Below are positions 1 to 7,744 of a DNA stretch of 37,812 bases, piece after piece. Under the pieces are notes generated by a model. That model was given only the letters and a program-made list of their open reading frames with translations. It had not been told where the DNA came from and ran no database searches. A program made the position numbers and the translations under genes. The number at the start of each line of letters is the position of its first letter. Position 1 is the stretch's first letter. Location: contig JAHHQS010000019.1 in assembly GCA_020026285.1 (NCBI GenBank), positions 1 through 37,812 of the forward strand. Reading direction: 5' to 3'. The DNA comes from Parabacteroides sp. (GTDB taxonomy: Bacteria; Bacteroidota; Bacteroidia; Bacteroidales; Tannerellaceae).

Positions 1-167
1 CTTACGCATAAGTTTTACTTTTATAAACTGTAAACTTTTTTACGTACAAGTCAAGCTGTTGACATTTATTATGAAAAATAATCTCTTTTATATGCAGCAT
101 TTTTGTGGTTTATTTCCTCTATACTATAAACAAGTTAATAGAACACTTAGTAATTAAAAGACGTATT

Positions 168-908
168 ATGAAAATGAATTTAAAAAAATGGATTGGTTTG
201 GCAACTTTAGCTGTATGTTCAATGGGATTTCAATCTTGTTTGGATGATGATAATGAAATGAGTGTTGTGCTTCCAAATGCTTTGGTAACCGTTAAACCTA
301 CAAGTGAGAATTCGTTCTATTTGCAGTTGGATGATTCAACTACACTGCTTCCTACGAATCTTACTTCGTCTCCTTTTGGATCGAAAGAGGTTAGAGCTTT
401 GACTAATTTCACAGAAGTGAATGAACCTAGTGATGGTTATACAAAGGCTGTGGTTATAAACTGGATTGATAGTATTCTGACAAAGAATATAGCTCCAGAT
501 TTAGGCCTGGATAATGATAGTGTTTATGGTAATGATCCTGTAGAAATAGTAGGTGATTGGGTAACAATTGCTGAAGATGGTTATCTGACATTACGTTTTA
601 GAACTCCTAATTCAGAAATGGGAAAGAGACATTTTGTGAATTTGTTGTATTCAAACAATCCTGAAAAACCTTACGAAGTAGAATTCCGCCATAATGCTTT
701 TGGAGATACTTATGGCAATATGAGAGATGGTTTGGTTGCCTTCCGATTGGATCAGCTGCCAGATACAAATGGTGAAATTGTAAAATTGAAATTAAAATGG
801 AATTCCTATTCAGGAGAAAGAACAGCAGAGTTCCCATATTGTACTCGTAAATCAACTCCGGCAAAAGCTGCAATTTCAGCAGAAAGATGTTCGCTTAAGT
901 TGAAATAA
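168..908 (+). CDS. NigD-like surface lipoprotein
   Basis: Resembles the NigD-like lipoproteins of Bacteroidales (N-terminal OB-like and C-terminal beta-sandwich domains), whose molecular role is unknown. The ATG at 168 is chosen over an upstream in-frame start at 105 because it begins a clean lipoprotein signal: basic MKMNLKKW, a hydrophobic stretch, then lipobox GFQS-C24. The residues just after the Cys are LDDDNE, an acidic run like the lipoprotein export signal that sends Bacteroidetes lipoproteins to the cell surface, so surface display is inferred. The rest is soluble and beta-rich in character. It stands alone, with a strong terminator before mnmG. Family assignment is fairly sure; function is not. 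Confidence 0.8.
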   Translation: MKMNLKKWIGLATLAVCSMGFQSCLDDDNEMSVVLPNALVTVKPTSENSFYLQLDDSTTLLPTNLTSSPFGSKEVRALTNFTEVNEPSDGYTKAVVINWIDSILTKNIAPDLGLDNDSVYGNDPVEIVGDWVTIAEDGYLTLRFRTPNSEMGKRHFVNLLYSNNPEKPYEVEFRHNAFGDTYGNMRDGLVAFRLDQLPDTNGEIVKLKLKWNSYSGERTAEFPYCTRKSTPAKAAISAERCSLKLK

Positions 909-945
909 TATTTACACTTTCTTCTTCTAAAATTAGAAGATGTTA

Positions 946-986
946 AACAAGCCCAAGGACAGTTAGGTTCTTGGGCTTGTTTTCGT
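946..986 (+). terminator. Rho-independent terminator after the NigD-like gene
   Basis: A perfect 12-bp stem (AACAAGCCCAAG at 946-957 with its complement at 970-981), a 12-nt loop, and a T-rich run on the 3' side. It separates the lipoprotein gene from mnmG and abuts the mnmG promoter. Confidence 0.85.
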
Positions 987-1006
987 TTTATTAGCTCATT
1001 TCTGAC

Positions 1007-1014
1007 TATCTTTG
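1007..1014 (+). promoter_or_regulatory. Predicted -7 box of the mnmG promoter
   Basis: TATCTTTG matches the Bacteroidetes -7 consensus TAnnTTTG and lies 26 bp before the mnmG ATG. No clear TTTG -33 element is seen; its expected place falls at the end of the upstream terminator's T run. Confidence 0.6.
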
Positions 1015-1039
1015 CAGAAAGAATTTAAGATATTATAAG

Positions 1040-2917
1040 ATGAGATTCGATTACGATGTAATAGTAGTAGGTGCAGGTCATGCAGGTTGTGAAGCCGCTG
1101 CCGCTGCCGCCAATCTTGGATCAAGAACATTACTCATAACAATGGACATGAACAAGATTGCACAGATGAGTTGTAATCCGGCTGTAGGAGGAATAGCAAA
1201 AGGCCAGATTGTTCGAGAAATTGATGCAATGGGAGGCTTTATGGGAATTGTGTCGGATAGTACGGCAATTCAATTCAGAATGTTGAACCGAAGTAAAGGA
1301 CCGGCAATGTGGAGCCCGAGAGCACAAAGTGATCGTGCTCGTTTTATAGAATGCTGGAGAAATATTCTAGAGAATACGCCTAATTTGTGGATGTGGCAGG
1401 ATAGCGTAAACGAATTAATCATCGATAATGGACGCGTTTGTGGTGTCAAAACAAATATGGGAGTTGAGTTTCATGCAGGTGCCGTTGTGCTTACTAATGG
1501 AACTTTCTTAAATGGTTTGATGCATATTGGAAAAACTCAGATTCGTGGAGGTAGAATTTCTGAACCTGCTTCAACTGGTTTGACTGAGCAGTTGGTCTCT
1601 CTAGGGATCAAGTCTGATCGAATGAAAACAGGTACTCCTGTCCGTATAGATGTCAGAACTGTTCATATTGATGAAATGATGGAACAGAAGGGCGAAGATG
1701 ATTTTCATAAGTTCTCATATATGGATACGGTTTCTCGTAAATTGAAACAGTTGAGTTGCTGGACTACTTTTACAAATGAACGTGTACATGAAATTCTTCG
1801 CGAAGGACTTCCTGATTCTCCTTTATACAACGGACAGATAAAAAGTATTGGCCCGCGTTATTGTCCAAGTATTGAAACAAAGATTGTAACATTTGCCGAT
1901 AAATCACAGCATCAGTTATTCCTCGAACCTGAAGGAGAGAATACAAACGAGTATTATTTGAACGGATTTTCTTCTTCTCTACCCCTGGATGTTCAGCTTC
2001 GTGCCTTACAGGCAGTGCCTGCTTTCCGAGATGTTCAGATTTATCGTCCGGGTTATGCGATTGAATATGATTTCTTCGATCCGACTCAGCTCAATCATAA
2101 TCTTGAAACAAAACAAATCAAGAATCTTTTCTTTGCCGGACAGATAAATGGTACCACTGGTTACGAGGAGGCCGGAGGTCAGGGATTAGTTGCGGGGATA
2201 AATGCCCATATAAATTGTCACGGAGGTAATCCTTTTGTATTAGGTCGTGATGAAGCATATATTGGCGTTTTAATCGATGACTTAGTGACAAAGGGTGTTG
2301 ATGAACCTTACCGAATGTTTACTTCCCGTGCTGAATATAGAATCCTTCTACGTCAAGACGATGCTGATATGCGTCTGACAGAAAAATCTTATCAGTTAGG
2401 TTTGGCCAAGCAACATCGTTATGATCTTCTGAACGAAAAGAGAGAGGTCCGTGACAACTTGATTCATTTTTGCGAGAACTATTCTGTCAAGCCTCAGTAT
2501 ATAAATTCTGGCTTGGAAAAATTAGGAACTTCTCCCCTTGCACATGGCTGTAAACTTTTTGATCTGGTATTGCGTCCTCAATTGGATTTGAATAATCTTT
2601 CAGAATTGATACCAGCTTTGAAAGTGGAACTCGATAAAGTCCCTGAATCTCGTAAAGGTGAAATCATAGAAGCTGCCGAAATTTTGATCAAGTATAGCGG
2701 CTATATCAAGCGTGAGCAAATGATTGCCGACAAGATAAGCCGTCTTGAAAATATTCATATCAGAGGAAAATTTGATTATAATTCTATTTTGTCTATCTCA
2801 ACTGAAGCTCGTCAGAAGCTTTGCCGAATAGATCCGGAAACTATTGCTCAGGCAAGTCGTATCCCGGGAATTTCTCCAAGTGATATTAATATCTTGTTGG
2901 TAATGCTGGGGCGTTGA
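1040..2917 (+). CDS. mnmG: MnmG (GidA), tRNA U34 carboxymethylaminomethyl-modifying enzyme
   Basis: FAD-dependent subunit of the MnmE-MnmG complex, which installs the (carboxymethyl)aminomethyl group at C5 of wobble uridine 34 in several tRNAs, in the cytoplasm. The N-terminal FAD-binding motif GAGHAGCEAA is at residues 11-20, followed by the family signature around CNPAVGGIAKG and, later, the GTTGYEEAGGQG region. The length of 625 aa is typical, and the ATG at 1040 begins the family's usual MxFDYDVIVVG start. It has its own -7 box and ends with TGA just before a parS-like site. MnmG genes often sit near oriC, which makes the adjacent site more believable. Assignment is near certain. Confidence 0.97.
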   Translation: MRFDYDVIVVGAGHAGCEAAAAAANLGSRTLLITMDMNKIAQMSCNPAVGGIAKGQIVREIDAMGGFMGIVSDSTAIQFRMLNRSKGPAMWSPRAQSDRARFIECWRNILENTPNLWMWQDSVNELIIDNGRVCGVKTNMGVEFHAGAVVLTNGTFLNGLMHIGKTQIRGGRISEPASTGLTEQLVSLGIKSDRMKTGTPVRIDVRTVHIDEMMEQKGEDDFHKFSYMDTVSRKLKQLSCWTTFTNERVHEILREGLPDSPLYNGQIKSIGPRYCPSIETKIVTFADKSQHQLFLEPEGENTNEYYLNGFSSSLPLDVQLRALQAVPAFRDVQIYRPGYAIEYDFFDPTQLNHNLETKQIKNLFFAGQINGTTGYEEAGGQGLVAGINAHINCHGGNPFVLGRDEAYIGVLIDDLVTKGVDEPYRMFTSRAEYRILLRQDDADMRLTEKSYQLGLAKQHRYDLLNEKREVRDNLIHFCENYSVKPQYINSGLEKLGTSPLAHGCKLFDLVLRPQLDLNNLSELIPALKVELDKVPESRKGEIIEAAEILIKYSGYIKREQMIADKISRLENIHIRGKFDYNSILSISTEARQKLCRIDPETIAQASRIPGISPSDINILLVMLGR

Positions 2918-2923
2918 TTATAA

Positions 2924-2939
2924 TGTTCCACGTGAAACA
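2924..2939. promoter_or_regulatory. parS: parS-like ParB-binding site
   Basis: The 16-mer TGTTCCACGTGAAACA differs from the canonical chromosomal parS (TGTTTCACGTGAAACA) at one position only, one that varies in known sites. It is centred on CACGTG and extends to a near-palindrome AATGTT...AACATT at 2922-2941. It lies in the non-coding gap between mnmG and uvrC. Inferred role: loading site for the ParB CTPase clamp in origin segregation. No parA or parB gene is in the window. Confidence 0.8.
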
Positions 2940-3000
2940 TTACTTCATGTAGCGTGTGTAAAACGCTGGTTTACCGTATAAAAAGATACTATAGGATTAG

Positions 3001-4818
3001 ATGAATAAAGAAATACTTGAACATATTAAATCAATCTTGGCAGTGGTGCCCGAGAAGCCTGGATGTTATCAGTACTTTGATGAAAAAGGTACGATTATCT
3101 ATGTGGGTAAGGCTAAGAATCTGAAGCGGCGTGTCTCTTCGTATTTTAATAAACATCATGATAATAATAAAACCCGAGTCTTGGTAAAACAGATTCGGGA
3201 TATTAAATATTTTGTGGTGGAGACTGAAGAAGATGCTTTACTGCTCGAGAATAATTTGATCAAGCAATATCATCCCAGATATAATGTCTTACTGAAGGAT
3301 GATAAAACTTATCCATCTATTGTCGTGAAAAATGAATATTTCCCGCGTGTTTATCAAACTAGAAATATTGTTCGTGACGGCTCTCGTTATTATGGTCCCT
3401 ATCCTTCCGTTTATACGGCAAAAGTAATGTTGCAGCTTGTGAAGGATCTTTATCCGATTCGTACATGCAAATGCCCTTTGACTCCTGAATCAATTCGAGA
3501 AGGCCGATATAAGGTTTGCCTCGAGTATCATATCAAAAGATGTAAAGGCCCTTGTGAAGGTTTGCAGAGTCTGGAAGAATACAATCAGAATATATCCGAA
3601 ATAAAAGAAATTTTACGAGGAAATATTTCGCAAGTAAGTAAGCTCCTTTATGAACAGATGCAAAATCTGGCTGCAGATTTAAAGTTTGAAGAAGCTCAAA
3701 AAATTAAAGAAAAGTATGAAGCCATCGAAAACTATCGGGCAAAGTCTACAGTGGTCACTCCTATGCTTCATAATATCGATGTGTTTTCAATTACAGAAAA
3801 TGATTCTTCTGCATATATCAATTATCTGCATATAGGAAATGGAGCCGTAGTGCAAGCTTATACTTTTGAGTATAAAAAACGACTGGCTGAAACTAAAGAG
3901 GAATTACTTGTTTTAGGTATTGTTGAAATGAGAAAACGATTTAATAGTCGTGCTCGTGAAATAATACTGCCTTTCCCCGTTGATATGGAACTGGCCGGTG
4001 TAACATTCTCCATCCCTCAACGTGGAGATAAAAAGAAACTTTTAGACCTTTCTATAATGAATGGAAAGCAGTATAAGGTTGATAAATTGAAACAGTCCGA
4101 AAAACTGAATCCAGAACAACGAACAACTCGTTTGTTGAAGGAAATACAGGACGCTTTGCATTTAAAAGAACTTCCGGCTCAAATAGAATGTTTTGATAAT
4201 TCGAATATTTCAGGAACGGATGCTGTAGCTGGTTGTGTCGTTTTTAAGATGGGAAAACCATCTAAAAAGGATTATCGGAAATATAATATTAAAACGGTGG
4301 TCGGACCAGACGATTATGCTTCAATGAAAGAAGTGGTGCGCCGTCGTTATCAAAGAGCTATTGAAGAACAATTACCTTTGCCTAATCTGATCATAACAGA
4401 CGGTGGAAAGGGACAAATGGAGGTGGTTCGTAGTGTTGTTGAAGATGAGTTGAATCTTGCAATACCTATTGCGGGTTTGGCTAAAGATAATCATCACCGT
4501 ACGGCTGAATTGTTATTCGGATTTCCTCCTGAAGTTATAGGAATGAAATTAGATAGTCCTTTATTTCATTTACTGACTCGGATGCAGGATGAAGTTCATC
4601 GTTTTGCTATAACTTTTCATAAAGATAAGCGTAGTAAAGGACAGACTCGTTCGGAATTGGATACAATTAAGGGCGTTGGTGAAAAAACTAAGGTTGCTTT
4701 ATTGCGGGAATTTAAGAGTGTAAAACGTATTCGTGAAGCTAATCTTGATGAAATAGCTCAAATAATTGGCCCTGCTAAAGCAAAACTGGTGAAAGAAGGA
4801 TTGAATCAAGAAATATAA
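3001..4818 (+). CDS. uvrC: UvrC, excinuclease ABC subunit C
   Basis: Dual-incision nuclease of UvrABC nucleotide excision repair. In order: an N-terminal GIY-YIG nuclease domain (about residues 15-95, with PGCYQYF and IIYVGKAKNLKRR); a Cys-containing linker (CKCPL, KRCKGPCEG); a UVR/UvrB-binding motif around residue 220 (LAADLKFEEAQKIKEKYEAI); the RNase H-like 5' nuclease domain (FDNSNISGTDAVAGCVVF, ITDGGKGQ); and C-terminal helix-hairpin-helix repeats (IKGVGEKTKVALLREF). The 605-aa length is normal and the ATG follows an AGGA-like stretch. It heads a same-strand run with dtd 16 bp downstream, then the MazG-like gene and deoC, all at very short spacing, so one transcript is likely. Confidence 0.97.
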   Translation: MNKEILEHIKSILAVVPEKPGCYQYFDEKGTIIYVGKAKNLKRRVSSYFNKHHDNNKTRVLVKQIRDIKYFVVETEEDALLLENNLIKQYHPRYNVLLKDDKTYPSIVVKNEYFPRVYQTRNIVRDGSRYYGPYPSVYTAKVMLQLVKDLYPIRTCKCPLTPESIREGRYKVCLEYHIKRCKGPCEGLQSLEEYNQNISEIKEILRGNISQVSKLLYEQMQNLAADLKFEEAQKIKEKYEAIENYRAKSTVVTPMLHNIDVFSITENDSSAYINYLHIGNGAVVQAYTFEYKKRLAETKEELLVLGIVEMRKRFNSRAREIILPFPVDMELAGVTFSIPQRGDKKKLLDLSIMNGKQYKVDKLKQSEKLNPEQRTTRLLKEIQDALHLKELPAQIECFDNSNISGTDAVAGCVVFKMGKPSKKDYRKYNIKTVVGPDDYASMKEVVRRRYQRAIEEQLPLPNLIITDGGKGQMEVVRSVVEDELNLAIPIAGLAKDNHHRTAELLFGFPPEVIGMKLDSPLFHLLTRMQDEVHRFAITFHKDKRSKGQTRSELDTIKGVGEKTKVALLREFKSVKRIREANLDEIAQIIGPAKAKLVKEGLNQEI

Positions 4819-4834
4819 AATAAGATTATAAAAG

Positions 4835-5287
4835 ATGAGAACAGTTATTCAACGTGTACAACACGCTTCTGTCACGATCGATGGCAATTTAAAGTCGAAG
4901 ATTGAAAAAGGAATGTTGATTCTTGTTGGCATTGAAGACAGAGATACCAAGGATGATATTGAATGGTTGGCAAAGAAAATTTGTAATTTGCGTATATTTG
5001 ACGATGAAAACGGGGTTATGAATCGTTCTATAAAAGATATTGATGGCGAAATCTTGGTCGTTAGTCAGTTTACATTACATGCTTCAACAAAGAAGGGAAA
5101 TCGCCCTTCATATATCAAAGCTTCTCGCCCTGAATTCGCTGTTCCTATGTATGAATCCTTTTGTGCTGAAGTTAGTGCTCTGTTAGGGAAAGAAGTACAG
5201 ACAGGAACTTTTGGCGCTGATATGAAAGTGAATCTTTTAAATGATGGACCGGTTACTATTTTGATCGATTCTCAAAATAAAGAATAA
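4835..5287 (+). CDS. dtd: D-aminoacyl-tRNA deacylase
   Basis: Removes D-amino acids (and glycine from mischarged tRNA-Ala) from tRNA, a proofreading step outside the synthetases. The hallmark motifs are present: SQFTLHAST near residues 78-86 and the Gly-cisPro motif in NDGPVTI near the C-terminus. It starts with the usual MRTVIQRV and is a normal 150 aa. The gene is 16 bp after uvrC and 2 bp before the MazG-like gene, consistent with operon transcription. Assignment is secure. Confidence 0.96.
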   Translation: MRTVIQRVQHASVTIDGNLKSKIEKGMLILVGIEDRDTKDDIEWLAKKICNLRIFDDENGVMNRSIKDIDGEILVVSQFTLHASTKKGNRPSYIKASRPEFAVPMYESFCAEVSALLGKEVQTGTFGADMKVNLLNDGPVTILIDSQNKE

Positions 5288-5289
5288 AT

Positions 5290-5625
5290 ATGGAACAGGA
5301 AGTTACATTACGTGAAGCTCAGAAACGAGTAGACGATTGGATTAAGACATATGGGGTTCGTTATTTTAATGAACTTACTAATATGGCTATTTTGACGGAG
5401 GAAGTCGGAGAAGTCGCTCGTTTGATTTCCAGAATTTATGGGGAGCAATCTTTCAAGGAAAGTGATAAAAAGAAAGATCTAGGCGATGAAATGGCCGATG
5501 TTTTATGGGTGTTGATCTGTCTGGCTAATCAGACTGGAATCGATTTGACTGAGGCTTTTGAAAAGAACTTGCTGAAAAAAACAGATAGAGATAAAGAAAG
5601 ACATATAAACAATCAAAAATTATAA
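5290..5625 (+). CDS. MazG-like nucleotide pyrophosphohydrolase
   Basis: A small (111 aa) all-alpha NTP pyrophosphatase of the MazG/dUTPase-like superfamily, expected to hydrolyse non-canonical or excess NTPs to NMP and PPi. The metal-binding ExxE pair is visible in LTEEVGEVARL (near residues 37-47), and the second acidic helix in KKDLGDEMADVLW (near residues 61-73). A single MazG domain of this size is standard for this subgroup. It is wedged between dtd and deoC with 2-bp gaps on both sides, so translation is probably coupled. Substrate cannot be told from sequence. Confidence 0.9.
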   Translation: MEQEVTLREAQKRVDDWIKTYGVRYFNELTNMAILTEEVGEVARLISRIYGEQSFKESDKKKDLGDEMADVLWVLICLANQTGIDLTEAFEKNLLKKTDRDKERHINNQKL

Positions 5626-5627
5626 AT

Positions 5628-6572
5628 ATGGAACATACTCACGATTGCCATAATGGTTGTGAACATGATCATGAAATTGAAAGATCAGAAGAATTCGCAA
5701 AGGTAAATAATGATAAATATCATGAAGCTTTTGCTAAATATGATGCTGTAGGAACGAATGATGAAGTTTCTGCTTTGGTTGCTTCTATTATTGATAAGAA
5801 TGCCAAAGCTAACTTTACTCCTGAAATATTAAAGAAAATTCACGGTTTCATCGATCTTACTTCTCTTACTTCTTTGGATTCAAAAGAAACTATTTGGAAG
5901 ATGGTCGATTCTGTAAATGATTTTGAAGGTTCTCGTCCGGATGTTCCTAATGTGGCAGCAATTTGTGTTTATCCTTTATTTGTGGAAACAGTAAAGCAGG
6001 CTTTGACAGCTCAGGATGTGAAAATTGCTGCAGTAGCAGGAGGATTTCCTGCTTCTCAGACTTTCTCTGAAATTAAAGTCGCTGAAACGGCCATGTGTGT
6101 TATGGAAGGAGCTGATGAAATTGATACCGTTATTAACGTTGGCTATTTCCTGGAAGAGGATTATGAAAATTTGTGTGATGAATTAGCCGAGATAAAAGAT
6201 AGTTGTCGTGAATCCACATTTAAAGTTATTCTTGAAACAGGGGCTTTGGCTACTACAGAAAATATTCGTAAGGCTTCTATTCTTGCGTTATATTCTGGAG
6301 CTGACTTTATCAAGACTTCAACTGGAAAAGGATATCCAGGAGCGTCACTTGAGGCTGTCTATGTAATGTGTCAGGTTGTTCGTCAATATAACGAATTAAC
6401 CGGAAAAAAAGTTGGAATTAAAGTGGCTGGAGGTATCCGTACAGCAGAACAGGCTGTAAATTATTATACCATTGTAAAAGAAGTTTTAGGCGAAGAATGG
6501 TTGGTTAAAGATTTGTTCCGTATCGGAGCAAGTAGCTTGGTTGGTGATATCGAACATCGTTTGGGATTATAA
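5628..6572 (+). CDS. deoC: Deoxyribose-phosphate aldolase with His-rich N-terminus
   Basis: Class I aldolase that splits 2-deoxyribose 5-phosphate into glyceraldehyde 3-phosphate and acetaldehyde in deoxynucleoside catabolism. Visible catalytic residues: K229 in FIKTSTGK (Schiff-base Lys), K265 in VGIKVAGG, and the Asp in GADEIDTVIN. The length of 314 aa exceeds the roughly 220-260 aa of E. coli-type DeoC. The extra is an N-terminal extension whose first 16 residues (MEHTHDCHNGCEHDHE) hold five His and two Cys, plausibly a metal-binding tail, plus a helical lead-in to residue 70. It is the last gene of the run, followed by a terminator. The aldolase call is secure; the role of the tail is unknown. 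Confidence 0.95.
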   Translation: MEHTHDCHNGCEHDHEIERSEEFAKVNNDKYHEAFAKYDAVGTNDEVSALVASIIDKNAKANFTPEILKKIHGFIDLTSLTSLDSKETIWKMVDSVNDFEGSRPDVPNVAAICVYPLFVETVKQALTAQDVKIAAVAGGFPASQTFSEIKVAETAMCVMEGADEIDTVINVGYFLEEDYENLCDELAEIKDSCRESTFKVILETGALATTENIRKASILALYSGADFIKTSTGKGYPGASLEAVYVMCQVVRQYNELTGKKVGIKVAGGIRTAEQAVNYYTIVKEVLGEEWLVKDLFRIGASSLVGDIEHRLGL

Positions 6573-6592
6573 TGGAATAGGATATTCCTATA

Positions 6593-6646
6593 AAAGAAGA
6601 AGGCTCAATCTTTCGTCGTTTAAGAGAAAAAGATTGGGTCTTCTTT
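6593..6646. terminator. Bidirectional terminator between deoC and the prenyl synthase gene
   Basis: A long imperfect stem: AAGAAGGCTCAATCTTT on the left arm and its near-complement AAAGATTGGGTCTTCTTT on the right (6629-6646), with A runs left and T runs right. It sits between two convergent genes and can serve both strands. Confidence 0.8.
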
Positions 6647-6672
6647 ATGATAAATAAATCTTCAGAAAAAGT

Positions 6673-7644
6673 TTATTTTTTTCTTGTAATAATATATTCT
6701 GCTAATGCTTTAAGAGAGTCTTTTGCCGGTGAATCCGGTATTTCTTTGATTGCTTCAATCGCTTTTTCATAATATTCATGCATTCTTGATTCTGCATATT
6801 CAATGCCTCCATTTGCTTTTGCAAAAGAGATCAATTCGTCAATATGATTATCAGAGAAATCTTTTCTCAGTATTATTTGAAGAAGACGATCGGCTTCTGC
6901 CCCGCCCTGCTTTAGCGCATGTAATAAAGGTAACGTTACCTTGCCTTCACGAATATCATTCCCTGTCGGTTTCCCTATATTCAGTTCGTGAAAGTAATCA
7001 AATATATCGTCTTTGATTTGGAACGCATATCCTATATTTTCTCCAAACTTCTGTAATTGTTGTATCGTTTCTTCATTCGCATTCGCTGAAATTGCTCCGA
7101 TGGTTGTGCACGCAGCAAGTAAAGTTGCAGTCTTCTTATAGATTACTTGCAAATAACAAGCTTCGTCAACAATACTTTCATCAGCATTTTCCATCTGCTT
7201 GATTTCACCTTCGGATAGATCTTTTCCTAACTTTGAAACAATACTGATAATTCTTAAATTTCCAGTCTGTATGGAACGAATCAATGCTGCAGACAAGACA
7301 TAATCCCCTACCAATACAGCTAGTCTGTTATCGAAGATAGCATTTAATGATGGAACGCCACGTCGTTGTTTGGTCTCATCAATAACGTCATCATGGATTA
7401 GAGTGGCTGTATGCAGAAGCTCTAAAAATACAGCCGAATTGACCGTACTTTCTGATATGTTTCCGCAGGCTTTCGCTGCTAGTAATACTAATAGCGGACG
7501 AACATGTTTCCCTGTTGCTTTTAGAATACATTCTATAGCTGATTCTAAGCTGTGAGTATTACTCTTTAATGACGATTCAAATTCTTCATTAAAGCGCGCA
7601 AACTCTGTAGCAACCGGACTCTCTATAAAATCTCTCTCTGTCAT
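6673..7644 (-). CDS. Polyprenyl (octaprenyl-type) diphosphate synthase
   Basis: Trans-isoprenyl diphosphate synthase that chains IPP units to make the long prenyl tail, probably of menaquinone. The two Asp-rich motifs are visible: first HDDVIDETKQRRG (near residue 84) and second FQIKDDIFDYF (near residue 208), plus the KxxGKHVRPLLVLL region. The small residues and the aromatic/charged pattern before the first motif suggest a long-chain product, but chain length cannot be fixed by eye. The start is set at the ATG at 7644 (MTERDFIESP); ten extra upstream codons would run into the -7 box. About 323 aa, normal. It is divergent from polA. Confidence 0.92.
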   Translation of the reverse strand: MTERDFIESPVATEFARFNEEFESSLKSNTHSLESAIECILKATGKHVRPLLVLLAAKACGNISESTVNSAVFLELLHTATLIHDDVIDETKQRRGVPSLNAIFDNRLAVLVGDYVLSAALIRSIQTGNLRIISIVSKLGKDLSEGEIKQMENADESIVDEACYLQVIYKKTATLLAACTTIGAISANANEETIQQLQKFGENIGYAFQIKDDIFDYFHELNIGKPTGNDIREGKVTLPLLHALKQGGAEADRLLQIILRKDFSDNHIDELISFAKANGGIEYAESRMHEYYEKAIEAIKEIPDSPAKDSLKALAEYIITRKK

Positions 7645-7662
7645 ATTTATATAAATGCTACG

Positions 7663-7670
7663 CAAAAATA
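7663..7670 (-). promoter_or_regulatory. Predicted -7 box for the prenyl synthase gene
   Basis: TATTTTTG on the minus strand fits TAnnTTTG and lies 18 bp upstream of the chosen ATG. This supports the shorter start, since a start at 7674 would lie upstream of this box. Confidence 0.55.
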
Positions 7671-7744
7671 GCAAAAACTATCGAGTAAGTTACTTTTTTT
7701 GTAAATTTACCGAGTTTAGAAACAACAAAAAACTGTTATCTCTC

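Noticed and set aside
71..157. 28-codon ORF upstream of the NigD-like gene
   Set aside because: No recognisable protein, no signal or motif, in AT-rich DNA; probably chance.
2951..2974. Small alternative stems AGCGT/ACGCT and GTAAA/TTTAC before uvrC
   Set aside because: Only five base pairs each; too weak to call an attenuator.
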